Below are positions 1 through 6,692 of a DNA stretch of 42,005 bases, piece after piece. Both the position numbers and the translations under genes were made by a program. How positions within the stretch are numbered: the stretch's first letter is position 1; each line of letters opens with the position of its first letter. Origin of the DNA: Oscillatoriales cyanobacterium (GTDB lineage Bacteria > Cyanobacteriota > Cyanobacteriia > Cyanobacteriales > Microcoleaceae); contig REAP01000030.1 in NCBI GenBank assembly GCA_004294385.1, positions 1-42,005 of the forward strand, given 5' to 3'. The notes under the pieces were generated by a model that searched no databases, had not been told where the DNA came from, and saw only the letters and a program-made list of their open reading frames with translations.

Positions 1-204
1 ATTTTTCAAACTGTCGTCAAGATGCCAGAATCTCTCAAACAAGAGATATTGCATTATGCAAAATATTTACTTGAGAAACACGCAAAAACTGAATCATCTT
101 CAGAACAACTTGAACAACCTCATGGTTATGGTAGCTGGGCCGGTCAGATCGTTATGTCTGATGATTTCGATCAACCGCTGGAAGATTTAAAGGAATATAT
201 GTAA
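1..204 (+). CDS. VapB/DUF2281-type antitoxin, 5' end cut by window
   Basis: The frame is open from base 1, so the N-terminus lies upstream of the window; the ATG at 22 is probably internal, because family members carry a longer N-terminal helix. The visible part reads PESLKQEILHYAKYLLEK, the amphipathic helix of small DUF2281-like antitoxins, followed by a Gly/Trp-containing linker (GYGSWAGQI) and an acidic tail ending DQPLEDLKEYM. In this family the tail typically wraps the partner PIN toxin and blocks its active site. The stop is one base before the ATG of the PIN gene at 206, as in a co-translated toxin-antitoxin operon. Assignment to the family is from pattern recognition, supported by the partner. 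Confidence 0.8.
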   Translation: MFQTVVKMPESLKQEILHYAKYLLEKHAKTESSSEQLEQPHGYGSWAGQIVMSDDFDQPLEDLKEYM

Positions 205-205
205 C

Positions 206-586
206 ATGGAATGCCTTTTAGATACTCATGCCTTTCTGTGGTACTTGCTTGGCGATTCTAATCTAGGTAGTAAAGCAAAAGAAGCGATCGATACTAAAAC
301 AGGTTTGTATTTTAGTATTGCCAGCCTTTGGGAAATCTCCATTAAAATTAATGTTGGCAAGCTTCAACTGAATCGATCGTTTGAAGACCTGCCGAAAGAA
401 TTGGAATACATTAACGTTCAAATTCTACCAATTACATTTGAAGACACTGAGATTTATACAAGTCTTCCCCTGCATCACCGAGATCCTTTCGATCGCATTC
501 TGGTAGCACAGACGATGAATCATTCGCTGGTTTTGATTAGTCGCGATGAAGCTTTTGATGCTTATCCAATTCAGCGGGTGTGGTGA
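206..586 (+). CDS. PIN-domain VapC-like toxin (ribonuclease)
   Basis: 126 residues, the usual size of a single PIN domain. The N-terminal strand LLDTHAFLWYLLGD carries the first acidic metal ligand (Asp6). SIASLWEISIKINVGKL holds the conserved mid-domain Glu, and the C-terminal HHRDPFDRILVAQTM plus LVLISRDEAFDAY supply the remaining acidic residues. PIN toxins of this subgroup cleave RNA using Mg2+ held by these acids. All key residues are present, so the toxin looks intact. It starts one base after the stop of the upstream antitoxin, so the two are surely co-expressed. The RNA target cannot be told from sequence. Confidence 0.92.
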   Translation: MECLLDTHAFLWYLLGDSNLGSKAKEAIDTKTGLYFSIASLWEISIKINVGKLQLNRSFEDLPKELEYINVQILPITFEDTEIYTSLPLHHRDPFDRILVAQTMNHSLVLISRDEAFDAYPIQRVW

Positions 587-611
587 TGAAGAAGGCAAAA
601 AGCTTCTACTC

Positions 612-640
612 GCGATCGCCCTTCACACCAAATACCAAAT
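612..640 (+). repeat. Truncated copy of the ~60-bp module-boundary repeat
   Basis: Contains GCGATCGCCCTTCACACC and continues AAATACCAAA, matching the first half of the fuller copies at 1520, 2033, 2906, 3637 and 3687, then diverges. It lies between the VapBC-type pair and the next module. Confidence 0.85.
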
Positions 641-688
641 CGATATCTGTGGTACAATCAAGGTAAACTCATAATTAGTCCTTCAAAA

Positions 689-1051
689 ATGAACACGATC
701 GACCTACAGTTAACGCAGTCCGATCCATTCACCAACCTCAAGGTGACGCTGCTGCTAGAATCACTCACATCCGGGGAAGTTGCCGCATCTGTCAGAGAGT
801 TTCCCGACTGTCAAGTGAAAGCAGAAACACGAGAAGCGGCGATCGCACAAATTCAAGCTACCTTTTTAGAACGGCTCAAAAATATGGAAGCGATTTCATG
901 GAACGTGCTGATTCAAGCTTCAGAACCAACCTGGATGAAATTTGCAGGTGTATTTAAAGACGATGCCGATTTTGTGGCAATTATGGAGTCAATTAGCACC
1001 GAACGAAACTCAGATGATGACTCAGAAATCGATCCTTCCTATTATCTGTAG
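689..1051 (+). CDS. Putative antitoxin (HicB-like fold) of a PIN toxin module
   Basis: 120 residues with ATG at 689. The segment EVAASVREFPDCQVKAETREAAIAQI resembles the small HicB-like alpha/beta fold, in which a protein surveys xxFPDCxVxAxTREEA; in cyanobacteria such proteins often precede a PIN-domain toxin. The C-terminus is acidic (DDDSEIDPSYYL), as expected of an antitoxin tail. The stop is 12 bases before the GTG of the PIN gene at 1064. The antitoxin role is inferred from neighbourhood and size; I am moderately sure of the HicB-like resemblance. Since the partner toxin is frameshifted, this gene may now be free of its toxin. Confidence 0.65.
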   Translation: MNTIDLQLTQSDPFTNLKVTLLLESLTSGEVAASVREFPDCQVKAETREAAIAQIQATFLERLKNMEAISWNVLIQASEPTWMKFAGVFKDDADFVAIMESISTERNSDDDSEIDPSYYL

Positions 1052-1063
1052 AGGTAGATTTTT

Positions 1064-1487
1064 GTGTGTCGATATATTCTGGATACCGATTGCATTTCAC
1101 TGATTCTATATAATCATCCCCAACTTACCACTAACGCAACAAAGCATCAAGTTGCTGTCACGATTGTCACACTTCAAGAACTCTTCAATGGCTGGGTTGG
1201 CAGGATTAACGATCCGTCCTTGGTGCATAACCTACCTGGACTTTATTCTCAACTTTGGACAACTGTAAAATATCTCCAAACTATTGAGGTGCTGGACTTT
1301 ACACTCTTATGCTGATACTTGTCTCAAGAAACTGTTAAAAGATCACCCACCTCTGCGGAAAAATCGCTTGCAAAAAGATATGCGGATTGCCGCCATTGCC
1401 TTGTCCATCGGTGCTACCGTTATCACTCGCAATCAACGAGACTTTTGTCAAGTTCCGGGACTTTCGATCGAAGATTGGACGCTGTAG
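1064..1487 (+). pseudogene. PIN-domain VapC-like toxin broken by a frameshift
   Basis: The first part, from a GTG at 1064, begins CRYILDTDCISLILYNHP, a PIN first strand with Asp, and includes TIVTLQELFNGW with the conserved Glu. It hits a stop at 1313-1315 just after TIEVLDFT. The missing second half continues in another frame: YADTCLKKLLKDHP, then QKDMRIAAIALSIGATVITRNQRDF and VPGLSIEDWTL, the standard PIN C-terminus with its acidic residues. The two halves join near 1290-1305 with no loss of domain content, so this is one gene with a small indel. Either it is a recently inactivated toxin or a sequencing error. The antitoxin at 689 remains intact. Confidence 0.85.
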
Positions 1488-1519
1488 TGAGCCTGTGATG
1501 ATGAATTGCTGATTTAAAG

Positions 1520-1579
1520 GCGATCGCCCTTCACACCAAATACCAAGCACTGCGATCATTGTACGAGTTGCGATCGCCC
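1520..1579 (+). repeat. ~60-bp module-boundary repeat, copy 2
   Basis: Begins GCGATCGCCCTTCACACC and ends TACGAGTTGCGATCGCC, with a HIP1 octamer at each end. It is nearly identical to the copy at 2033 and very similar to those at 2906 and 3637. It separates the broken PIN module from the lone antitoxin. Confidence 0.9.
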
Positions 1580-1593
1580 ATCGCACATCAAGA

Positions 1594-1640
1594 TCGATCG
1601 CCCTTTGTTGTTTCTGATGACCGATCGCCTAAAATGAAAG
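1594..1640 (+). repeat. Second intermodule repeat (with copy at 2862-2906)
   Basis: The block ATCGCCCTTTGTTGTTTCTG, then GACCGATCGCCTAAAATGAAAG, recurs with few changes at about 2862-2906. It lies just upstream of the lone antitoxin, as the second copy lies just upstream of the ParDE module, so it may carry their promoter or ribosome-loading region. Confidence 0.75.
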
Positions 1641-1677
1641 AGCGATCGCCCATAACTCAAGAACCACGGCACACCCT

Positions 1678-1920
1678 ATGACCCTCAAAGAACTACTCCT
1701 GGAAGCAATCGAAGCTTTGCCCAGCACAAGGCTTGCCGAAGCCCTCAGCTTGATGAAATCTCTCTCCACCAAACCTTCTATCACATCTGCTAAATCCTTC
1801 CTCGCTCACCTCCAGACAATCGGCACTTGGTCAGGCGACGACTTCCAAGAATGTCTAGAAGCCGTCCAAAACTCACGCGGTGAAGCACAATTTGACTACA
1901 GCCCCAATCCCTTTGAATAA
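1678..1920 (+). CDS. Lone antitoxin-like protein
   Basis: 80 residues from ATG at 1678. The N-terminus MTLKELLLEAIEALPSTRLA is the helical dimerisation/DNA-binding type segment seen again in the gene at 3030. The middle holds FLAHLQTIGTWSGDDFQECL, a motif I associate with cyanobacterial antitoxins of PIN toxins, in which the GTWxGDD segment and tail bind the toxin. No toxin follows: the next 249 bases are non-coding and end in another boundary repeat. It may be an orphan left after toxin loss, or may act on a toxin elsewhere. Function is inferred from similarity to neighbouring antitoxins. Confidence 0.7.
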   Translation: MTLKELLLEAIEALPSTRLAEALSLMKSLSTKPSITSAKSFLAHLQTIGTWSGDDFQECLEAVQNSRGEAQFDYSPNPFE

Positions 1921-2032
1921 TGTTTCTTCAAGGGCACCAACCATTGTAGCTATGCCCTACTAGGCAACACTCAAATACTCGATCGCCTTGCCAACCTTGG
2001 GGATGAGTCGATCGCCCGATCGCGCATCAAGA

Positions 2033-2090
2033 GCGATCGCCCTTCACACCAAATACCAAGCACTGCGATCATTCTACGAGTTGCGATCGC
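2033..2090 (+). repeat. ~60-bp module-boundary repeat, copy 3
   Basis: GCGATCGCCCTTCACACC through TACGAGTTGCGATCGC, differing from copy 2 at very few positions. It lies between the lone antitoxin and the protease-containing pair. Confidence 0.9.
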
Positions 2091-2169
2091 TTGAGTTAAA
2101 AAAGAGCGATCGCCATTAAAACGCGAGTTTAAAGGCTAAAATAAATGTATGTAATCTTAAATAAGCGAT

Positions 2170-2430
2170 ATGCCACTCAGCGAGCTTTTACCCACCGTCG
2201 ATCAATTATCTCATCAAGATAAACTGCGACTAATTCACTTTCTCCTACTTGCAGTTGCCAAGGAAGAAGGATGCAGCCTAGAACCTGCTGAAGATACTAA
2301 TTCAGAAAATTTACTTCTGAATCAACTAGCATCAACGAGTGCAGTTGTATGGTCTCCACAAGCCGATCGAGAATCAGTTCAAGCATTATCAGAACTTCTA
2401 CTTGCCGCCCAAGAATCAGCTCATGCTTAA
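2170..2430 (+). CDS. Small helical protein in antitoxin position, paired with protease
   Basis: 86 residues. The N-terminus MPLSELLPTVDQLSHQDKLR and following LIHFLLLAVAKEEG form an amphipathic helical segment like the N-termini of the neighbouring antitoxins. The C-terminal part has VVWSPQADRESVQALSELL, rich in small and acidic residues. I do not recognise a named family. The stop (2428-2430) overlaps the start of the retropepsin-like gene at 2423 by eight bases, so the two are translationally coupled, as in toxin-antitoxin pairs. The role as a partner or inhibitor of the protease is inference from gene order alone. Confidence 0.65.
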   Translation: MPLSELLPTVDQLSHQDKLRLIHFLLLAVAKEEGCSLEPAEDTNSENLLLNQLASTSAVVWSPQADRESVQALSELLLAAQESAHA

Positions 2431-2842
2431 TAGTCAGCGATTTCCATTTATAGAGCGAATTGATAGCCTTGGGCGATCGAGTATCATGCCATATTTGCCA
2501 ATCATTCTCTCCAACGGCAGCAACTCCGTAGAAGTGATGGCATTGTTGGATACGGGTGCAAGTGTCAACGTTTTGCCTTATCAGATTGGTCTACAACTAG
2601 GAGCAACATGGGAACAGCAAACCGTTCCTATTCAATTGAGCGGGAATTTGGCTCACAGTGAGGCGCGGGGATTGGTGCTTTCGGGTACAGTTCCTCAGTT
2701 TTCGCCGCTCTTGCTTGCATTTGCTTGGACTCGTTCGACAGATGCACCTGTAATCCTTGGGCACCTCAACTTTTTCTCGGAGTTTAATGTCTGTTTTTTT
2801 CGTCACGAGTTAGCTTTTGAGGTTTACCCAAGGGAAAAATGA
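2423..2842 (+). CDS. Retropepsin-like aspartic protease domain protein
   Basis: 139 residues from the ATG at 2423; the frame is open further upstream but that part lies inside the previous gene. ALLDTGASVNVLPYQIG carries the Asp-Thr-Gly signature of retropepsin/aspartyl proteases (Asp43), preceded by the strands MPYLPIILSNG and VEVMA. Near the end, VILGHLNFFSEFNVCF matches the ILG plus helix segment that ends such domains. One lobe implies an active homodimer, as in retroviral proteases. It lacks a signal peptide or membrane segment, so it should act in the cytoplasm. Substrate unknown. It sits where the toxin would be in the neighbouring modules. Confidence 0.75.
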   Translation: MLNSQRFPFIERIDSLGRSSIMPYLPIILSNGSNSVEVMALLDTGASVNVLPYQIGLQLGATWEQQTVPIQLSGNLAHSEARGLVLSGTVPQFSPLLLAFAWTRSTDAPVILGHLNFFSEFNVCFFRHELAFEVYPREK

Positions 2843-2861
2843 ATTGTTTAAGCAATATGCG

Positions 2862-2906
2862 ATCGCCCTTTCTTGTTTCTGACGACCGATCGCCTAAAAT
2901 GAAAGC
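2862..2906 (+). repeat. Second intermodule repeat, copy 2
   Basis: Repeats the block at 1594-1640 (ATCGCCCTTT, then CTGACGACCGATCGCC and TAAAATGAAAG). It abuts the ~60-bp repeat that starts at 2906. Confidence 0.75.
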
Positions 2907-2964
2907 GTGATCGCCCTTCACACCAAATACCAAACACTGCGATCATTGTACGGAGTGCGATCGC
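2906..2964 (+). repeat. ~60-bp module-boundary repeat, copy 4
   Basis: GTGATCGCCCTTCACACC through GGAGTGCGATCGCC. The open frame upstream of the antitoxin at 3030 runs through this repeat, which is why the ATG at 3030 is preferred. Confidence 0.9.
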
Positions 2965-3029
2965 CATCAAAACTCATAGCGATCGACACTCGTTATAATC
3001 AGAGTATCAATCCTCCACCAGATGCCGCG

Positions 3030-3296
3030 ATGACTATCAAAGAACTCCTCATCCAAGAAATCGATAGCACCCCTGACGAACTGCTTGCGGATCTTCTCAG
3101 CTTGGTGCGATCGCTAAAATCCACTCCAAACCCCCAACTCAATACCTACGAACAACTGCTAGAACGTATCGACTACCTCGAAGCTATCATCGGCATCCGC
3201 AAAGGACTTGAAAGCTTCGATCGAGGTGAAGGAATTCCAGTCGATCGAGCTATGACAGCGCTACAGCAGCAGTTCAATATTCCTCCCCGTCTATGA
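3030..3296 (+). CDS. Antitoxin of a ParE/RelE-type toxin
   Basis: 88 residues from ATG at 3030; longer open frame upstream would translate the dispersed repeat and is rejected. MTIKELLIQEIDSTPDELLA and LLSLVRSLKS match the N-terminus of the lone antitoxin at 1678 (MTxKELL...LSL..SL), but the C-terminal half (YEQLLERIDYLEAIIGIRKG, then FDRGEGIPVDRAM) is different and resembles antitoxins of RelE/ParE toxins. It overlaps the toxin start by four bases (ATGA), so both are co-translated. It presumably neutralises the toxin at 3293 and represses its own promoter, as is usual for type II systems. Confidence 0.85.
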   Translation: MTIKELLIQEIDSTPDELLADLLSLVRSLKSTPNPQLNTYEQLLERIDYLEAIIGIRKGLESFDRGEGIPVDRAMTALQQQFNIPPRL

Positions 3297-3613
3297 GTTA
3301 TCAAGTTCTAATTCAGCCACCTGCCTTTCAAGAAATTGAAACCGCCTACCGTTGGATGTGCGATTATCTGAGTGCTGATATCGCAAATCAGTGGTACTAC
3401 GATATCCAAGACGCGATCGCATCCTTGCAGCAGTTTCCTTACCGTTGCTCAGTTGCACCCGAAGCGGCCATAATTGGTCGGGAAATTCGACAACTGTGGG
3501 TTGGTAAAGGAAGAAACTATCGGATTCTGTTTGTGGTGGAGAGCGATACTATTGCGATATTACATATTCGTCACCGCCGTCAAGCCCCTCTAGGTACTGA
3601 ACCGCCAGAGTAA
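3293..3613 (+). CDS. ParE/RelE-superfamily toxin
   Basis: 106 residues. YQVLIQPPAFQEIETAYRWM is the N-terminal strand-helix of ParE-like toxins, followed by a helical hairpin with WYYDIQDAIASLQQFPYRC and the strands REIRQLWVGKGRNYRILF and VVESDTIAILHIRHRRQ. The R-x-L-x-V-G-x-x-x-Y-R-I-L-F and final HIRHRRQ signatures are typical of plasmid-stabilisation proteins of the ParE family. These act on gyrase or on ribosome-bound mRNA; which one applies here cannot be told. It is paired with the ATGA-overlapping antitoxin upstream. It looks intact. Confidence 0.88.
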   Translation: MSYQVLIQPPAFQEIETAYRWMCDYLSADIANQWYYDIQDAIASLQQFPYRCSVAPEAAIIGREIRQLWVGKGRNYRILFVVESDTIAILHIRHRRQAPLGTEPPE

Positions 3614-3636
3614 TCCCATTAAATAGTCAATAAAGA

Positions 3637-3730
3637 TCGATCGCCCTTCACACCAAATACCAAACACTGCGATGATTGTATGGAGTGCGATCGCCCTTCA
3701 CACCAAATACCAAACACTGCGATGATTGTA
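3637..3730 (+). repeat. Tandem double copy of the ~60-bp module-boundary repeat
   Basis: Two copies in direct tandem, 3637-3693 and 3687-3730, sharing a HIP1 octamer, close the toxin-antitoxin array. Both carry CCCTTCACACCAAATACCAA followed by ACACTGCGATGATTGTA. The next gene is on the opposite strand and is not toxin-antitoxin related. Confidence 0.9.
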
Positions 3731-3741
3731 AGAATGACTAA

Positions 3742-4035
3742 CTAATGCAAGAACTTACGAACTTGGTATTCGCGGCTTTCGGCGATCGGCATTTGTAAAT
3801 CCCCCATTTTCGTATCCAACTCATCGATTAGACTTTGTGGCACCGACTTCCACAACTCTTTAGTTTGCCAGCGAATCAACATCACCACCTCATTCTCCAC
3901 CGGATCTACCCAAATTTCCTTACCCAGAAAACCTGGAAAATTTCTTAATCCAGCAGTCCAAACTTCCTCATCTCGCTGAATAAATGCTTCCCACTTTTCG
4001 TGAGGTACTTTAAATCTCAGCCACTCGATTACCAT
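3742..4035 (-). CDS. TIGR03792-like cyanobacterial protein
   Basis: 97 residues. The sequence starts MVIEWLRFKVPHEKWEAFIQ, with RDEEVWTAGLRNFPGFLGKE and VVMLIRWQTKELWKSV. This is the pattern I know as the TIGR03792 family, small proteins with an ABM/ferredoxin-like fold found in cyanobacteria. No reaction is established for it; related dimeric alpha/beta-barrel proteins include haem-degrading and quinol monooxygenases. It stands alone, with its 5' end towards the histidine kinase terminator. Confidence 0.7.
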   Translation of the reverse strand: MVIEWLRFKVPHEKWEAFIQRDEEVWTAGLRNFPGFLGKEIWVDPVENEVVMLIRWQTKELWKSVPQSLIDELDTKMGDLQMPIAESREYQVRKFLH

Positions 4036-4076
4036 GTTATTTCCTCTTTGTAAATAGCTAATTTATAACCAAGGTG

Positions 4077-4143
4077 AAAAACCCGGTTTCTTCCAAAAAT
4101 CCTCGATTTTTTTACAAATATTGACGCAGAAACCGGGTTTTTT
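4077..4143. terminator. Inverted repeat of AAACCCGGTTTCT type, likely terminator
   Basis: AAAAACCCGGTTTCT at 4077-4091 is the inverse complement of AGAAACCGGGTTTTT at 4128-4142, giving a long stem with a T-run. It lies directly after the kinase stop (read on the minus strand). The same arms recur at 38282-38348, so this is a dispersed repeat used as a terminator. Confidence 0.65.
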
Positions 4144-4150
4144 GCCCTCG

Positions 4151-6358
4151 TTAACCATTGCCGATCGCAATTTTAACAACCACCTCTGTTCCCCGTCCAG
4201 GCTCAGAAACGTATTCCAATTTACCGCCATGTTTTTCTACTACTAAATGTCTGGATATTGACAAACCCAAACCCGTACTCGTACCAGGAGGTTTAGTGGT
4301 GAATAAAGGGTCAAAGATGCAGCCGAGGACTTCTTGCGTCATACCTGGCCCATTGTCGCTAATGGCGATCGCCACTTCGCTTTCCCCTACAACTTCAGTC
4401 CGGATCCGAATTTCGGGATTTGGCATTGAACCAGATAATCCGCGAGGCGATAAATGAGCATGGGTTGACATTATACCATATTTTTCGGAATTTTTTACCC
4501 CAGTTTCCAAAGCATCGATCGCATTTGTTAACAAGTGCATGAACACTTGATTGAGATGTCCAGGATAGCAATGGACTTGCGGCAAATCACCGTATTCTTT
4601 AACTAGAGAAATCCCAGTTCGTCCACCTTTAGCTTGCAGGCGATTTTGCAAAATCAGCAAAGTGCTATCCAAGCCCTCATGGATGTCTGCGGACTTCATT
4701 TCAGCTTCGTCGGTACGCGAAAACAGGCGGAGCGATCGCACAACATCCCGAATCCTTTCCGAACCCACTTGCATAGAGTTTAGCAGTTTAACTAAGTCTT
4801 TTTTCAGAAAATCTAAGTCTAATTCTTCTATGCAATCTTGAATTTCCGGCACAGGGTTAGGATAATATTTTTGGTAAAGTTCCACCAATTGTAACAGTTC
4901 TTCAGTATAACCTCTAGCGTGGCTGACATTACCAGAAATAAAACTAACTGGATTATTGATTTCGTGAGCGACTCCTGCCACCAACTGCCCCAGAGATGAC
5001 ATCTTTTCTGTCTGAATCAATTGAGTTTGAGTGCGCTGCAATACCCACAGCATTTGCTCCTGTTTTGCGGCTTGTTGTCGCAGGCATTCCTCAGATTCCT
5101 GCAAATCCGAGAGAGCTTTTTTCCTGTCTGTAATGTCCAATCCTACAAACACCGCCATACTACATTTTTGGTATTTTTGAGCGACAATTAAATAAGTTTT
5201 GTTTTCTCCTTTAACGCTGGCTGTTACTTCTTCAGATGTCGTTTTATCGGTGCTAGCAAAAAATTTGTATACTAAATCATTAAACTTAGAACTTGTTTCT
5301 AAAAAACCTACTTTTTGACCGATGAATATTTCAGCAGGCATTTGGTAAGCAGCGGCTAAATGGCGGTTTACTCCCAAGTAGCGCAAATCTGAACTTACCC
5401 AAGAAACTAATCCGGGTACGGCATCCAAGACGGCTTGAAGTTGCTCTTTAGCTTCTAAGAGTGCTGATTCTGCTACTTTGCGATCGGCGATATTGCGGGC
5501 GATCGCACAAGCGTATTTTTGACCACCGTATTCAAAATAATTGACTTGTACTTCTACAGGGAAAGATCCGCCTTCTTTGGTTTGATAAATCGCTTCAAAG
5601 GTGAGATTATTTTGTTGATTGACTTGACTACAGTCAGTCTGCCAATCTAGCAAGGATAACTGCGGATTAATGTGGCTAATTTTTAGTTGTTGCAGTTCTG
5701 ACTGAGAGTAGCCGAGATTGCGACAAATAGCTTCATTGGCGTAGCATATTTGACCTTCTGAGGTAGTGAAAAAGACTAGATCGGCGCAGGTATCGAAGGC
5801 AATTTTAGTTAGGGGCGCGGCTGTTTCTAAGCAATCAGTTTTGACATCAGATGGTAATTGGCGATCGCAATTTGCTGAAGATATTTTAGCAGCCATCGAT
5901 GAAGTAGATATAATTAAACCGGCGATCGCACCATCGGTATTTTTCCAAGGCTCAAATGCCCATTTTATGCCTTCGCAACCGCTAAATTCGGTTGGTTGGG
6001 CGATCGGTAAAGGCGATCGGGCTTCTACAAACTCGCTATATTCTATAACACCTGCCAAAATAGCGCCAACACTTTGGTGCCAATATTCCGGCAGATGAGG
6101 AAACAGTTCCCCATGAGACCGGCCGATGGCATCGCCACGCCTTAAGCCACAAACGGTTTCCCAGCGACTAGAAACAGATAGATAGCGCATTTCACAGTCT
6201 ACCATTGCCACAGCGTCAGGGGAGTGTTCCACAAATCGCCGAAATTGCTCTTTACTTTCAGACACGGCTGCCTCTGTCGGTTGGTGGGTAACGAAGGTTT
6301 GACGGGAGGCATACCTTTCCAGTAACTGACTTTTTTGCTTAACTGGCCTAGTTTGCAC
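4151..6358 (-). CDS. Three-PAS sensor histidine kinase
   Basis: 735 residues, soluble with no clear membrane segment. There are three PAS/PAC units at roughly residues 38-150 (FVEHSPDAVAMVD), 187-295 (TCADLVFFTTSEG, ending IARNIADRK) and 306-415 (VLDAVPGLVSWVS, ending GLDITDRKKA), then a coiled-coil linker. The HisKA box is MSSLGQLVAGVAHEINNPV with phosphoacceptor His465. The HATPase has the N box HLLTNAIDALE, G1 DNGPGM (668-673), F box FDPLFTTKPPG and G2 TGLGLSIS. This is the type with a long insertion between the H box and N box (YPNPVPEIQDCIEEL). No receiver domain or adjacent response regulator, so its partner is elsewhere. The signal is unknown. Confidence 0.93.
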   Translation of the reverse strand: MQTRPVKQKSQLLERYASRQTFVTHQPTEAAVSESKEQFRRFVEHSPDAVAMVDCEMRYLSVSSRWETVCGLRRGDAIGRSHGELFPHLPEYWHQSVGAILAGVIEYSEFVEARSPLPIAQPTEFSGCEGIKWAFEPWKNTDGAIAGLIISTSSMAAKISSANCDRQLPSDVKTDCLETAAPLTKIAFDTCADLVFFTTSEGQICYANEAICRNLGYSQSELQQLKISHINPQLSLLDWQTDCSQVNQQNNLTFEAIYQTKEGGSFPVEVQVNYFEYGGQKYACAIARNIADRKVAESALLEAKEQLQAVLDAVPGLVSWVSSDLRYLGVNRHLAAAYQMPAEIFIGQKVGFLETSSKFNDLVYKFFASTDKTTSEEVTASVKGENKTYLIVAQKYQKCSMAVFVGLDITDRKKALSDLQESEECLRQQAAKQEQMLWVLQRTQTQLIQTEKMSSLGQLVAGVAHEINNPVSFISGNVSHARGYTEELLQLVELYQKYYPNPVPEIQDCIEELDLDFLKKDLVKLLNSMQVGSERIRDVVRSLRLFSRTDEAEMKSADIHEGLDSTLLILQNRLQAKGGRTGISLVKEYGDLPQVHCYPGHLNQVFMHLLTNAIDALETGVKNSEKYGIMSTHAHLSPRGLSGSMPNPEIRIRTEVVGESEVAIAISDNGPGMTQEVLGCIFDPLFTTKPPGTSTGLGLSISRHLVVEKHGGKLEYVSEPGRGTEVVVKIAIGNG

Positions 6359-6692
6359 GGTTTGGGAAGTCCTTTATATCTAGTTTGAAAAATTCAACAC
6401 CGAAACGAGGTTTTTTGATAAAAATACTGCGTTAAGACCTTTAATTATGGTAGAAGCCCCCGGTTTAGTTGGTGAGGAGTGCGTAAGTCCTAAAAATTTT
6501 TGTTTTAAACCAAAAATGCTTTTTGCCCGATCGACTGGATTGCTCAACGCCCATAAAAGATGCCACCCATCATTGATATCATTTTTGATCGGGTGTGTCC
6601 ATAGGTGTTAACAAAATTTTTCCTTAAACCGCGATACTCAAAGCTTGCTTACTGAACTTACGCAGAGATTTATTGAGACTCCGAGATGTCAA
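6359..6692. other. Gene-free gap between kinase and AAA+ ATPase
   Basis: 334 bases holding the promoter region of the minus-strand kinase gene and the 3' end of the ATPase. It contains a degraded copy of the CCCGGTTT-type repeat (CCGAAACGAGGTTTTTT near 6400). I see no gene or RNA here. Confidence 0.4.

Noticed and set aside
612..3730. CRISPR or integron attC interpretation of the 60-bp repeats
   Set aside because: Spacing is 0.5-0.9 kb with genes between, so not CRISPR; no integrase gene or clear attC-type fold is seen, so integron cassette status is only an analogy.
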